In this document: positions 8,907 through 19,143 of the stretch, piece by piece
Layout of the letters: each line of letters begins with the position of its first letter
Numbering within the stretch: the first letter of the stretch is position 1
DNA from: Novosphingobium ginsenosidimutans
Lineage (GTDB): Bacteria; Pseudomonadota; Alphaproteobacteria; Sphingomonadales; Sphingomonadaceae
Assembly (NCBI RefSeq): GCF_007954425.1
Contig: NZ_CP042345.1
Span: 2,292,001 to 2,356,000 of the forward strand
DNA: 64,000 nt
Direction of reading: 5' to 3'
Made by a program: the position numbers and the translations under genes
The notes under the pieces: generated by a model
Seen by the model: the letters and a program-made list of their open reading frames with translations, nothing else
The model's database searches: none
What the model was told of the DNA's origin: nothing

Positions 8907-9575
8907 TTACCCAAACCGCTTCATGAAGGCTTCGGCGGCCTTGGTTTCGGCTTCCTGCTTGCTGCCCGCAGTCGCTTCCGCTTCACCCACGCCGTGGACG
9001 CTGACAGCAACGGTGAAGCGCGCGGCATGATCCGGCCCGGTTCGCTCGACCAGGCGATAGTCGGGCATCTTGCGGCGGTTGCCTGCGCACCACTCCTGGA
9101 GTGCGGACTTGGGGTGCTTGCGCTGGCCGGTCTGGCCGCCGACGGCATCGGCCCAGAGCCGGCGGACCATGGTGCGGGTGGCATCAAAGCCGTGGGTGAC
9201 AAAGCTGGCCCCGATTACCGCTTCCATCACATCGCCCAGGATATTGTCGCTGTCAGCGCCGCCATCGTCGCGCGCCTGCTTGCCCAGACGGATGTGGGCA
9301 CCAAGATCGATGGACCGGGCGATCCGGGCGCAGGTGGCGCGTGAGACAAGCGCGTTGAGCCGCTGCGAAAGGCGGCCCTCGTCACCTGACTCCGCGGCAT
9401 GGAGCCATTCGGCAATGACCAGGCCGAGCACGCGGTCACCAAGAAACTCCAGCCGCTGATAATCACGCGCTGCCCCCGTTGAGCCGTGCGTCAGAGCTTC
9501 AAGCCACAGGCCTTCATCGACTGGCTCGCGGTCCGCCAGGCCGGTCAGGAAAGCATGGGTCTCGGCTGCCAGCAT
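8907..9575 (-). CDS. rnc: Ribonuclease III
   Basis: Double-strand-specific endoribonuclease that processes rRNA precursors and mRNAs. The 222-residue protein has the signature RLEFLGDRVLGLVIAEWL (catalytic Glu/Asp) and a second acidic site at DNILGDVMEAVIGA, followed by a dsRNA-binding domain (about 153-222; AGSKQEAETKAAEAFMKRFG). The open frame extends upstream to 9689, but that part overlaps lepB. The ATG at 9575 lies four bases after the lepB stop and gives the normal length. Confidence 0.96.
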   Translation of the reverse strand: MLAAETHAFLTGLADREPVDEGLWLEALTHGSTGAARDYQRLEFLGDRVLGLVIAEWLHAAESGDEGRLSQRLNALVSRATCARIARSIDLGAHIRLGKQARDDGGADSDNILGDVMEAVIGASFVTHGFDATRTMVRRLWADAVGGQTGQRKHPKSALQEWCAGNRRKMPDYRLVERTGPDHAARFTVAVSVHGVGEAEATAGSKQEAETKAAEAFMKRFG

Positions 9576-9579
9576 TGCC

Positions 9580-10449
9580 TCAAAAGGTCCCGCCCAGGCG
9601 GTCCCAACGTGCGGCGCTGAACCAGGTCCAGGGCTTGAACCATTCGACGCTGCCGTCGGTCGACCACATGACAACGCTGGCCCGGCCAACCAGGTTGTCC
9701 ATCGGCACCAGACCGATGCCCCGACCGGGTTCGGCCGGGAAGCGGCTGTCTTCGGAATTGTCGCGGTTATCGCCCATCAGGAACAGGTGGCCTTGGGGCA
9801 CCAGCACCGGCTCCGTATTGTCCATCTGGCGCGTGCCCAGGTCGAGCACCTCGTAAAACCGCCCGCCGGGTAGGGTCTCGCGATAGCGCGGATAGCGGCA
9901 GACATCCGTTCCATCTGGGCGCTTGGCAACGAACTGGAGCGAATAGCACTGGGTGTTGGGCGAAATCGCGATCTCGAAATCGGCGATCCGCTGTTTCGGT
10001 ACCGGCACCCCGTTGAGATATAGCTGGCCATCGACCATCTGCACCAGATCGCCGGGCAGGCCAATCACGCGCTTGATATAGTCCAGCTCTTTCAGCGGCG
10101 GCTGCTTGAAGATCACCACGTCGCCGCGTTCTGGCGGCGATGCAAGAACGCGCTCCTCCGGCAGCACGGGCAGGCCGAAGGGGAGCGAATAGCGCGAGTA
10201 GCCATAGGGCCACTTGGCGGCGAGCAGGTAATCGCCGTTCACCAGCCGCGGCAGCATCGATTCGCTTGGAATATTGAAGGGCGAGAAGACGAAGCTGCGG
10301 AACAGCGTAACCAGCACAACCAGCTTGAGCAGGAAAATCAGGAAGCTGTCTTCCTTGCGAGCCTGATGCTGTGAAGGCGCACTTTCCGGCGCTGCCGCAG
10401 GGGCTTTGGGGGCAGGTTCGGGTGCAGCAGTGGCGACCGGTTCGTTCAT
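9580..10449 (-). CDS. lepB: Signal peptidase I
   Basis: Inner-membrane serine protease (Ser-Lys dyad) that removes signal peptides. The 289-residue protein has an alanine/proline-rich cytoplasmic N-terminus and one strong transmembrane segment (FLIFLLKLVVLVTLFRSFVF). The catalytic serine is in NIPSESMLPRL, the catalytic lysine in YIKRVIGLPGD, and box E is GDNRDNSEDSR. ATG 10449 is chosen because AAGGA lies just before it. It is the first gene of the lepB-rnc-era operon. Confidence 0.96.
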   Translation of the reverse strand: MNEPVATAAPEPAPKAPAAAPESAPSQHQARKEDSFLIFLLKLVVLVTLFRSFVFSPFNIPSESMLPRLVNGDYLLAAKWPYGYSRYSLPFGLPVLPEERVLASPPERGDVVIFKQPPLKELDYIKRVIGLPGDLVQMVDGQLYLNGVPVPKQRIADFEIAISPNTQCYSLQFVAKRPDGTDVCRYPRYRETLPGGRFYEVLDLGTRQMDNTEPVLVPQGHLFLMGDNRDNSEDSRFPAEPGRGIGLVPMDNLVGRASVVMWSTDGSVEWFKPWTWFSAARWDRLGGTF

Positions 10450-10610
10450 TATCCTTTCCATCGGAGCGCCGGCGGCGCGCGTCAAGGGCTAGCTTCATCG
10501 CGCGGCACGGGCAGGTCAGCAGCAATGGCCTGGCCCGAATACGTTTTTATCGCTCTTTCCCTTAAGGGTGCAGGCGGGCATTAGGGCGCCGACTTGAAGG
10601 AGTACGAAAA

Positions 10611-12125
10611 ATGAGCGACGCCGTCGCCGCAGCCTGGGCAAATCTGAACGATCTGCCGCGTCCGAGCCTGGCCCAATTGTTCGCCGATCCGGGCCGGGTC
10701 GACGTGCTCTCTTCACGGCTTGAGCTGCCCGGTGGGGCGATCCGTTTTGACTGGTCGAAAACCCATCTTGATGCCGCGCACCTGGCTGGTTTTACCGCAC
10801 TGGCCGAGGCGACTGGCTTTAGGCGGATGCGCGGCGCGATGTTTGCGGGTGAAAAGATCAACGTCACCGAAGACCGCGCGGTGGAACATGCCGCGCAGCG
10901 CGGCGTCGGGCGTGACAGCAGCGTTGAGGAAGCTGCGGCGCTCCACGCCCGGATGGCCGGGCTGGTCGCAGCGATCCATGGCGGCGCTCTGGGCGAAGTA
11001 CGCCACCTGATCCACATCGGGATCGGCGGTTCGGCGCTCGGCCCGGCCTTGGCACTTGATGCACTGACCCGCGATGGCTCGGTGGTTGACGTCCACGTGG
11101 TTGCCAATATCGATGGCTGCGCGCTGGAAGCGGCCTTTGCCAGGTGCGATCCGGCGACCACGCTGATCGCTGTGGCCTCGAAAACCTTTACCACCACCGA
11201 GACCATGACCAACGCCGCCTCAGCGCTCGCCTGGCTGCGCGAGAACGGGGTCGATGATCCCTATGGTCGGGTGATTGCGCTGACTGCATACCCCGACAAG
11301 GCGGTCGAGTGGGGCGTGGATGAAACCCGGGTGCTGCCCTTCGGGGAGAGCGTTGGCGGGCGCTACTCGCTGTGGTCCTCGATCGGCTTCCCGATAGCAC
11401 TCGCGCTCGGCTGGGACGAGTTTGCCGAGTTCCTCGATGGCGCCGCAGCCATGGACCGGCACTTCCTGGAGACTGACGGGGCCGACAATCTGCCGCTGCG
11501 GGCCGCCTTTGCCGACCTCACCTATGCCCGCCTGCGCGGCTGCCAGACCCGCGCGGTTTTTGCCTATGATGAGCGGCTGCGGCTGTTCCCGTCCTACCTC
11601 CAGCAGCTCGAGATGGAATCGAACGGCAAGGCGGTGAAGGCCGATGGCCGCCCGGTCGACGGAGCAACGGCGCCGATTACCTGGGGCGGGGTGGGGACTG
11701 ATGCCCAGCACGCCGTGTTCCAGCTGCTGCACCAGGGGACCCATGTGGTGCCGGTCGACTTCATCGCCTGCATCGCGGCGGGGGATGAACTCTCGCCAGA
11801 ACATCACCGCAACCTGCTTGCCAATTGCTTTGCACAGGGGGCAGCGCTGATGGCGGGCAAGACCTCGGACGATCCGGCACGGGCCTATCCGGGTGATCGC
11901 CCCTCGGCTACGATCCTGTGCGAGGACCTCAATGCAGCCACGCTCGGCGCGTTGATCGCCTTTCATGAGCACAGGACCTTCGCCAATGCCGTGCTGATGG
12001 AGATCAACGCCTTTGACCAGTTCGGGGTCGAGCTGGGCAAGGAAATTGCCAAGTCGATTGGCACCGAAGGCGCGGCGTTCGATGCCAGCACCACCGCGCT
12101 GCTTGCCGAGGCGGGGCTAGCCTAG
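10611..12125 (+). CDS. pgi: Glucose-6-phosphate isomerase
   Basis: Interconverts glucose-6-phosphate and fructose-6-phosphate in the cytoplasm. The 504-residue protein shows the family marks HIGIGGSALGPALALDA, VASKTFTTTETM (phosphate-binding Thr/Ser), the catalytic Arg/Glu region VGGRYSLWSSIG and QLEMESNGK with the active-site glutamate, a histidine in QLLHQGTH, and a C-terminal FDQFGVELGKEIA carrying the catalytic lysine. The ATG follows GAAGGAG. The 160-base gap to lepB carries the divergent promoters. Confidence 0.97.
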   Translation: MSDAVAAAWANLNDLPRPSLAQLFADPGRVDVLSSRLELPGGAIRFDWSKTHLDAAHLAGFTALAEATGFRRMRGAMFAGEKINVTEDRAVEHAAQRGVGRDSSVEEAAALHARMAGLVAAIHGGALGEVRHLIHIGIGGSALGPALALDALTRDGSVVDVHVVANIDGCALEAAFARCDPATTLIAVASKTFTTTETMTNAASALAWLRENGVDDPYGRVIALTAYPDKAVEWGVDETRVLPFGESVGGRYSLWSSIGFPIALALGWDEFAEFLDGAAAMDRHFLETDGADNLPLRAAFADLTYARLRGCQTRAVFAYDERLRLFPSYLQQLEMESNGKAVKADGRPVDGATAPITWGGVGTDAQHAVFQLLHQGTHVVPVDFIACIAAGDELSPEHHRNLLANCFAQGAALMAGKTSDDPARAYPGDRPSATILCEDLNAATLGALIAFHEHRTFANAVLMEINAFDQFGVELGKEIAKSIGTEGAAFDASTTALLAEAGLA

Positions 12126-12166
12126 GCCGCCTTTCAGTCCCATATGGGCCGCAAAGGGAGTTTCCG

Positions 12167-13513
12167 ATGGCAGAATTCGACTACGACCTGTTCGTGATCG
12201 GCGCAGGATCGGGGGGCGTGCGCGCCAGCCGGATCGCCGCCTCGCATGGCGCGAAGGTGGCCGTGGCCGAGGAATTTCGCGTCGGCGGCACCTGTGTGAT
12301 CAGGGGCTGCGTGCCCAAGAAGCTGCTGGTCTATGGCAGTCACTTTGCCGAAGATCTGGCCGATGCCCGCCGCTTCGGCTGGGATACCAGTGGCGCAACG
12401 TTCGACTGGCCGACCCTGCGAGACAACGTTGCGGCCGAAGTTGACCGGCTGGAAGGGCTCTATGGCCAGACGCTGGGCAATGCGAAGGTTGAGGTGTTCC
12501 GCGAACGTGCCGTGGTGGCCGGGCCGAACATGGTCCAACTCGCCAGCGGGCGGACCATCACCGCCGCCAATATCCTGATCGCGACCGGGGCCTGGCCGGG
12601 CCAGCCGCCAATCCCGGGGGCAGAACTGGGCATAACCTCGAACGAGGTGTTCCACCTGCCCGCTCTGCCGCGCCGCGCCGTGATTGCGGGCGCTGGCTAC
12701 ATCGCCAATGAGTTTGCCGGAATCTTCAACGAACTCGGCGTCGAGGTGACCCTGGCCACGCGTGGCGACAAGATGCTCCGGTCCTACGATCAGGAGATTG
12801 TCGGCAAGCTGCTCGACATCAGCCGCCACAAGGGCATCGACGTTCGCCTGAACTTCCCGTTCCGCGCGGTAACGCGCCAGGCTGATGGCAGCCTGCTGGT
12901 CGATGGCGGTGATGCCGGGCCGATCGAGACCGATCTGGTACTCTGGGCGATTGGCCGTGTACCCAATACCAAGGGGCTGGGGCTTGAGGCTGCCGGTATT
13001 GCGCTGGATGGCGAAGGCGCGGTTGTGGTCGATGCGTACAACCGTACCAATGTGCCTTCGATCTATGCAGTGGGTGACGTGACCAACCGGGTCCAGCTGA
13101 CCCCGGTCGCGATCCGCGAGGGCCATGCCTTTGCCGATACCGTCTTTGGCAACAACCCGCGCACGATCGACTATAGCGCGATCCCGACCGCGGTGTTCAG
13201 CAACCCGCCGATTGCCGGTGTCGGCCCCACCGAGGACGAGGCCCGCGCGCTCTATCCCGAGCTCAAGGTCTATCGCAGCGACTTCCGGGCGATGAAGAAC
13301 GTATTGGCCGACCGGCCCGAGCGTGCGCTTTACAAGATGCTGGTCGATGGCGCGACTGACCGCGTGGTCGGCCTGCACCTGATCGGCCCGGACTCGGCCG
13401 AAATTCTGCAGGCCGCAGCCATTGCCGTGAAGGCTGGTCTGACCAAAGCGCAGTTCGACGATACCGTCGCACTGCACCCCAGCATGGCCGAAGAACTGGT
13501 GTTGATGCGCTAG
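12167..13513 (+). CDS. gor: Glutathione-disulfide reductase
   Basis: FAD- and NADPH-dependent enzyme keeping glutathione reduced. The 448-residue protein has FAD motif VIGAGSGGVRAS, the redox-active pair Cys43/Cys48 in GGTCVIRGCVPKK, an NADPH motif GAGYIANEFAGIFNELG followed by an arginine in ATRGDKMLR (NADPH rather than NADH), the second FAD motif IYAVGDV, and the C-terminal catalytic histidine in ALHPSMAEE. It begins 41 bases after pgi, possibly the same operon. The window also encodes a GST and a MAPEG protein, in line with active glutathione use. Confidence 0.95.
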   Translation: MAEFDYDLFVIGAGSGGVRASRIAASHGAKVAVAEEFRVGGTCVIRGCVPKKLLVYGSHFAEDLADARRFGWDTSGATFDWPTLRDNVAAEVDRLEGLYGQTLGNAKVEVFRERAVVAGPNMVQLASGRTITAANILIATGAWPGQPPIPGAELGITSNEVFHLPALPRRAVIAGAGYIANEFAGIFNELGVEVTLATRGDKMLRSYDQEIVGKLLDISRHKGIDVRLNFPFRAVTRQADGSLLVDGGDAGPIETDLVLWAIGRVPNTKGLGLEAAGIALDGEGAVVVDAYNRTNVPSIYAVGDVTNRVQLTPVAIREGHAFADTVFGNNPRTIDYSAIPTAVFSNPPIAGVGPTEDEARALYPELKVYRSDFRAMKNVLADRPERALYKMLVDGATDRVVGLHLIGPDSAEILQAAAIAVKAGLTKAQFDDTVALHPSMAEELVLMR

Positions 13514-13567
13514 TTGCGTTTTGCAACTTAACCGCTAGTCTCCCCGCAAAACACGGGGAGAAATTGC

Positions 13568-14290
13568 ATGAACCTTGCGGGCAAGACCATCCTGGTCACC
13601 GGCGGGACCGACGGGATCGGCGCCCAGCTGATCCGTCAGCTGCGGGAAAAGGGCGCGACCGTCATCACCCAGGGCCGTAATGCCGAGCGGGTTGCCGCAA
13701 CCCGCGCTGCCGGGTTTGAGGTAATCGAGGCTGACCTTTCCACCCAAGCTGGTGTCGAGGCCGTACTCGCCGGCGTTGCGGGCCGGCAGATCGACGTTCT
13801 GGTCAACAATGCCGGGGCCGGGGTCGATCATGACTTCCGCGAAGCGGCACCCGATCTGGCGGCCTCTGACGCGACGATTTTCCTGAACCTCAATGCCCCG
13901 ATCCACTTGATCGCGGGGCTTATGCCAGTGCTGAAGGCGCGGCCGGAGGCGATGATCGTCAACGTCACCTCAGGCCTCGCCATTGCACCGCGCGCGGGCG
14001 GACCGGTCTATTGCGCGACCAAGGCGGCGCTGCGGTCCTATTCGCAGGCGCTGCGCTTTCAGTTGCAGGGCACCGGTGTGCACGTGCTGGAGGCTTTGCC
14101 GCCGGTGGTGGAGACCAAGCTGACCGCCGGGCGCGGCAGCAAGAAGATGGCGCCGGATGAATGCGCCCGCCAGATCGTGGCTGGAATGGAAGGCAATGCG
14201 GATGAGGCCAACGTCGGCATGGTCAAGGTGCTGCAGCTGGTGAACTCGATTTCACCCGCGCTGGCGCGCAAGATCATGATCCGGTTTTAG
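13568..14290 (+). CDS. Short-chain dehydrogenase/reductase, DltE-like
   Basis: A 240-residue Rossmann protein with the cofactor motif TGGTDGIG, NNAG at VLVNNAGAG, catalytic Ser in NVTSGLA and the intact YxxxK pair in YCATKAAL. The C-terminal half (TKLTAGRGSKKMAPDECARQIVAGM) resembles the DltE/YkvO-type SDRs seen beside transport and cell-envelope genes. The substrate is unknown. The ATG follows GGGGAG. A second NAD(P)-dependent enzyme follows after 12 bases, so the two are probably co-transcribed. Confidence 0.85.
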   Translation: MNLAGKTILVTGGTDGIGAQLIRQLREKGATVITQGRNAERVAATRAAGFEVIEADLSTQAGVEAVLAGVAGRQIDVLVNNAGAGVDHDFREAAPDLAASDATIFLNLNAPIHLIAGLMPVLKARPEAMIVNVTSGLAIAPRAGGPVYCATKAALRSYSQALRFQLQGTGVHVLEALPPVVETKLTAGRGSKKMAPDECARQIVAGMEGNADEANVGMVKVLQLVNSISPALARKIMIRF

Positions 14291-14302
14291 GGAGTAACGA
14301 CA

Positions 14303-15319
14303 ATGGCAGGCACGGTCTTCGTCTCGGGCGGCAGCGGCTATATCGCGGGCTTCCTCATCCGTCAGTTGGTCGCAGGGGGCTGGATGGTCCACACCTCGAT
14401 CCGGGATCTCGCCAAGGAAAGCGCGGTGCGCGCCAGCCTGGCGGTCGATGACAGCAAGCTCAAATTCTTCGCGGCTGACCTGATGAGCGACGCCGGCTGG
14501 ACTGAGGCGATGGCGGGCTGCAGCCATGTGGCTCACGTCGCATCGCCGCTGCCCAGCAATGCCCCCAAGACCGATGACGAGCTGATTGTGCCAGCCCGCG
14601 ACGGGGCCCTGCGCGCGCTCAAGGCCGCCAAGGCAGCGGGGGTGAAGCGTTTTGTCATGACCAGCTCGATGGCAGCGATCGCCTATGGCCACGGCCGTTC
14701 AAAGTCGGTCTTCACCGAGGCCGACTGGACCGATCCGAACAGCCCGGATGCCTATGCCTACGTCAAATCAAAGACCATCGCCGAGCGCACCGCACGCGAC
14801 TGGGTGGCGGCCGAGGGCGGGGAGATGGAGTTCGTGACGGTCAATCCCGCGCTGGTGCTCGGACCGCTGCAATCGGGCGATTTCTCGACCTCGCTTGAGG
14901 CAATCAAGAAGCTGCTCGAAGGCTCGTTGCCAGGCCTGCCGAATTTCGGCTTTGGTGTCGTTGATGTGCGCGACGTAGCCGATATGCACGTGCGCTGCCT
15001 GGAGCAGCCGGACATGGCGAACGAGCGTTTCATCTGCTCCGGCCCGTTCCTGATGATGGCCGAAGTCGCCGCGATCCTGCGCGAAGGGCTGGGGCCGCAA
15101 GGGCGCAAGGTGCCCACGCGCAAGCTGCCCGACTGGCTGATGCGGCTGGTCGGGCGGTTCGATCCGGTAGTGCGGCAGGTGCTGGGCGAACTCGGCAATG
15201 TCCGCGATACCGATATCAGCCACGCCCGCACCAAGCTCGGCTGGAACCCGCGTCCGCCTGAGGAAAGCATCCTCGATACCGCTCGCGACATGATCCGGCT
15301 GGGGATCGTGAAGGTCTAG
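14303..15319 (+). CDS. NAD-dependent epimerase/aldehyde reductase family protein
   Basis: A 338-residue extended-SDR protein of the dihydroflavonol-4-reductase-like group. It has the Rossmann motif VSGGSGYIAGFLIRQL (GxxGxxG), serine triad member in MTSSMAAIAYG and the YxxxK pair in YAYVKSKTIAE. These enzymes usually reduce small aldehydes or ketones with NADPH. Its end overlaps the convergent ScfR-type regulator gene by four bases. Confidence 0.85.
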   Translation: MAGTVFVSGGSGYIAGFLIRQLVAGGWMVHTSIRDLAKESAVRASLAVDDSKLKFFAADLMSDAGWTEAMAGCSHVAHVASPLPSNAPKTDDELIVPARDGALRALKAAKAAGVKRFVMTSSMAAIAYGHGRSKSVFTEADWTDPNSPDAYAYVKSKTIAERTARDWVAAEGGEMEFVTVNPALVLGPLQSGDFSTSLEAIKKLLEGSLPGLPNFGFGVVDVRDVADMHVRCLEQPDMANERFICSGPFLMMAEVAAILREGLGPQGRKVPTRKLPDWLMRLVGRFDPVVRQVLGELGNVRDTDISHARTKLGWNPRPPEESILDTARDMIRLGIVKV

Positions 15320-16716
15320 CCGACCCGGTACGGTACCACCCCGCGCTGGTCGGGATCGACGCTGATTGCGCGGTCGCTTGGTGGGAAGGCGCGCTGGTCG
15401 CAATCGGCGCGGGGGCAGATGCGGCAGGAAATGCCGATCCGCGCCGCCGCGCTGGTGGAGCGCAGATCGAGGCCATCGGCGTAGATGAACTCGCTGGCGT
15501 GCTCGGCCTCGCAGCCCAGCGCCACGGCATAGCGGCGCGGGGCGCGGTCGTATGAGCCAGAGGGCTTCACCAGCCCCTTGGCCATCGAGACATAGCGCAC
15601 CCCGTCGGGCGTCTCGGCCAGCTGGACCAGGATCCGGTCGGGGATCGCCACGGCCTCGTGCACGATCCACAGCGGGCAGGCCCCGCCAAACCGGGCGAAT
15701 TGCAGGCGGGTCGCCGAATGACGCTTGGTGATGTTGCCGGCCATGTCGACCCGGCAGAAGAAGAATGGCACCCCGCGCGCATCCTCGCGCTGGAGAGTGG
15801 AGAGGCGGTGGCAGGCCTGTTCGAAACTGACGCCGAACTGCTGCGCCAGCCGGTCGATATCGTGCCGCACCGCGCGCGCGGCGCTGCGGAAGCGGCGATA
15901 GGGCATCAGCAATGCGCCCGCCGCGTAATTGCACAGGCCGACGAAGAGGAGCTGGCGGCTGGCGGTGCTGCGCAGTTCGGCGCTTTCCACCACGGCAGCG
16001 ATTTCATCCTTCAGCGCCAGCGCGGCAAGCTGGTGAGCAAGCTGGAAGCGGCGGGTTTCGGAAGGCTGGCCGGGGTCGATCGTCAGGTGGCCCATTTGCG
16101 CATCGTAAGAGCGCAGTCCGGCTTGCCCCGAATAGATCAGCGAGACCGAGAGCGCGCCCTTGAGGTATCCTTCGATCGCGGTGGTATCGGGGGAGGGAGT
16201 GCCCAGCCGTTCGCCCATTGCCTCGGCCGCGCGGTCGAGGCTGTCGACATAGTTGCCCGCCAGGTGGAACCAGTCGCGCACTTCCTCCCAGGGCAGGCGT
16301 GGGCCGCTGGTGCCCTCGGCCGCCAGTGCCTCGTCTACCATCTGCAGCCGCTGGCCGGATCGGCGGTAGGCTTCGTGCAGGGCAATGAAACGTTCGGCCA
16401 GTGCCGGCTGCTGTTCGGCAAAGCGGGCCAATTGCGCGGCATCCATGGGTTCGGCAAACAGCGGATCGGCATTGGCTTCGCGCAAGGCGGCCAGCCGTGT
16501 TTCGGCATCACCGGCACCAATCTCGCGCCAGTCGAGCGGGAAGGCACGGCTCAGGCGTTCGATGAGTGCTGGAGTGAGTGGGCGGTCATCGTTCTCCAAT
16601 TGCGATAGGTAGGAGGTGCTGATCGCCAGCCGCGCGGCTAGTTCGGCCTGCTTCAGGCGGTGCTCGGCGCGGATGGCCCGCAGGCGGGTTCCGGCGAAAA
16701 GGCGGCGCGGCGTCAT
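15316..16716 (-). CDS. ScfR-type (short-chain fatty acyl-CoA) transcriptional regulator
   Basis: A 466-residue XRE-family regulator of the RamB/MccR/PccR group. The N-terminal helix-turn-helix (about 8-65) contains [20 protein letters not shown]. The middle part is helical. The C-terminus carries the cysteine signature [16 protein letters not shown] typical of this group. It is transcribed away from pccB across a 110-base gap that holds three TTTGCAAA-like half-sites. In Rhodobacter PccR controls propionyl-CoA carboxylase, so direct control of the neighbouring pathway, and probably autoregulation, is the natural reading. That it is the exact PccR orthologue is inference. Confidence 0.9.
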   Translation of the reverse strand: MTPRRLFAGTRLRAIRAEHRLKQAELAARLAISTSYLSQLENDDRPLTPALIERLSRAFPLDWREIGAGDAETRLAALREANADPLFAEPMDAAQLARFAEQQPALAERFIALHEAYRRSGQRLQMVDEALAAEGTSGPRLPWEEVRDWFHLAGNYVDSLDRAAEAMGERLGTPSPDTTAIEGYLKGALSVSLIYSGQAGLRSYDAQMGHLTIDPGQPSETRRFQLAHQLAALALKDEIAAVVESAELRSTASRQLLFVGLCNYAAGALLMPYRRFRSAARAVRHDIDRLAQQFGVSFEQACHRLSTLQREDARGVPFFFCRVDMAGNITKRHSATRLQFARFGGACPLWIVHEAVAIPDRILVQLAETPDGVRYVSMAKGLVKPSGSYDRAPRRYAVALGCEAEHASEFIYADGLDLRSTSAAARIGISCRICPRADCDQRAFPPSDRAISVDPDQRGVVPYRVG

Positions 16717-16729
16717 GGTGCTGTCGTAG

Positions 16730-16760
16730 TTTGCAAACTCTCACTTCGCAACTTCGCAAA
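16730..16760. promoter_or_regulatory. Probable ScfR/PccR operator
   Basis: TTTGCAAA at 16730-16737 is followed by TTCGCAAC at 16745-16752 and TTCGCAAA at 16753-16760. It lies between the divergent regulator (start 16716) and pccB (start 16827). From memory, PccR of Rhodobacter recognises paired TTTGCAAA boxes; the half-sites match but the spacing here (7 and 0 bases) differs from the published four. Position and repetition are seen; binding is inference. Confidence 0.7.
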
Positions 16761-16826
16761 TTCACATTGGACATTGCCGTCTTGCCGTTCCATCCCGCAG
16801 GCTTGGAATTGGGAAACGGGGATTTC

Positions 16827-18355
<1,529 letters not shown>

Positions 18356-18359
<4 letters not shown>

Positions 18360-18580
18360 TCAACTGGGTCGGCGCTTTGTTTTTCATGGCCGCGAGTGCC
18401 TGCTTTTCGTGGGAGTTGCGCGCTGCGTTAAGGGACAAGATTACGTTCTTTGATGGCTGGTATGGAGAGCGTGAGTGGTCGCCGGGGCGGTACTGGTTCG
18501 GAGTAACGTTAAACGTTTCGGCGCTGGCCATCTGTGTTGTCGTTGGTGTCGGGTCGCTTTGGAATGCGGTAAAAGGGTAG
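18356..18580 (+). CDS. Small two-helix membrane protein inside the propionyl-CoA cluster
   Basis: A 74-residue protein with hydrophobic segments at about 3-20 ([16 protein letters not shown]) and 48-66 ([19 protein letters not shown]), joined by a charged loop rich in aromatic residues ([19 protein letters not shown]). The ATG overlaps the pccB stop by four bases and the epimerase gene starts ten bases later, so it sits in the operon. The DNA is visibly less GC-rich than its neighbours. I do not know a family or function. Confidence 0.7.
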
Positions 18581-18589
18581 GACACGGAA

Positions 18590-19042
18590 ATGAAACTAGG
18601 CCGCCTCAACCACATCGGCGTGGCAACACCGTCCATCGCGGACTCCATCGTCTTCTACCGCGACGTCATGGGCGCGACGAAGATTCATGAGCCGTTCGAT
18701 CTGGAATCCCAGGGCGTGAAGGTCTGCTTCGTCGATACGCCGGGCGCCGATGGTGCGCTCAACGGCACGCAGATCGAACTGATCGAGCCGCTGCCGGGCA
18801 ACACCTCGATCCAGAGCTTTCTCGACAAGAACCCCGCCGGCGGCCAGCATCACGTCTGCTACGAAGTGCCCGACATCCACGCCGCCAAGGCCGAGTTCGA
18901 GGCCATGGGCAAGCGCGTGCTGGGCGAACCGCGCATTGGGGCTCACGGCACGCTGATCTTCTTTATCCACCCCAAGGACATGGGCGGGGTGCTGACTGAA
19001 ATCATGGAAACGCCAAGCGAGGATACGCACTGGTCGAATTGA
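18590..19042 (+). CDS. mce: Methylmalonyl-CoA epimerase
   Basis: Metal-dependent VOC-superfamily enzyme that interconverts (S)- and (R)-methylmalonyl-CoA, linking the carboxylase to the mutase. The 150-residue protein has paired beta-alpha-beta units: LGRLNHIGVATPSI with the first metal histidine, IELIEPL, GGQHHVCYEVPDI with another histidine and LTEIMETP with the last glutamate. The ATG follows a GGAA-containing stretch (ACACGGAA). Context between pccB and the mutase makes the assignment firm. Confidence 0.95.
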   Translation: MKLGRLNHIGVATPSIADSIVFYRDVMGATKIHEPFDLESQGVKVCFVDTPGADGALNGTQIELIEPLPGNTSIQSFLDKNPAGGQHHVCYEVPDIHAAKAEFEAMGKRVLGEPRIGAHGTLIFFIHPKDMGGVLTEIMETPSEDTHWSN

Positions 19043-19048
19043 AGCACG

Positions 19049-19134
19049 TGTCAGCCCGGACTTGTTCCGGGCCAGTGCTGCCTGTGGGGCAGTGAAGGAT
19101 GATAGCACCGCCCCGGAACAAGTCCGGGGTGACA
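19049..19134. repeat. REP-like inverted repeat downstream of mce
   Basis: The 17-base arm CCCGGACTTGTTCCGGG (19055-19071) is matched exactly by its reverse complement at 19112-19128. With flanking TGTCA the arms grow to 23 bases with one mismatch. A 40-base spacer separates them. Each arm is itself a near-palindrome (CCCGGA/TCCGGG). This is the form of REP/BIME elements in GC-rich alphaproteobacteria. It lies between two co-directional genes and could act as a bidirectional terminator or mRNA stabiliser. Confidence 0.85.
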
Positions 19135-19143
19135 AGTGAGAGG

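Noticed and set aside
12109..12134. AGGCGG/CCGCCT hairpin over the pgi stop as a terminator
   Set aside because: The stem is short, the loop long and only TTT follows.
13512..13528. AGTTGC-GTTT-GCAACT-like hairpin after glutathione reductase, as terminator or ScfR site
   Set aside because: The stem is only six base pairs with no T-run, and there is no paired TTTGCAAA box.
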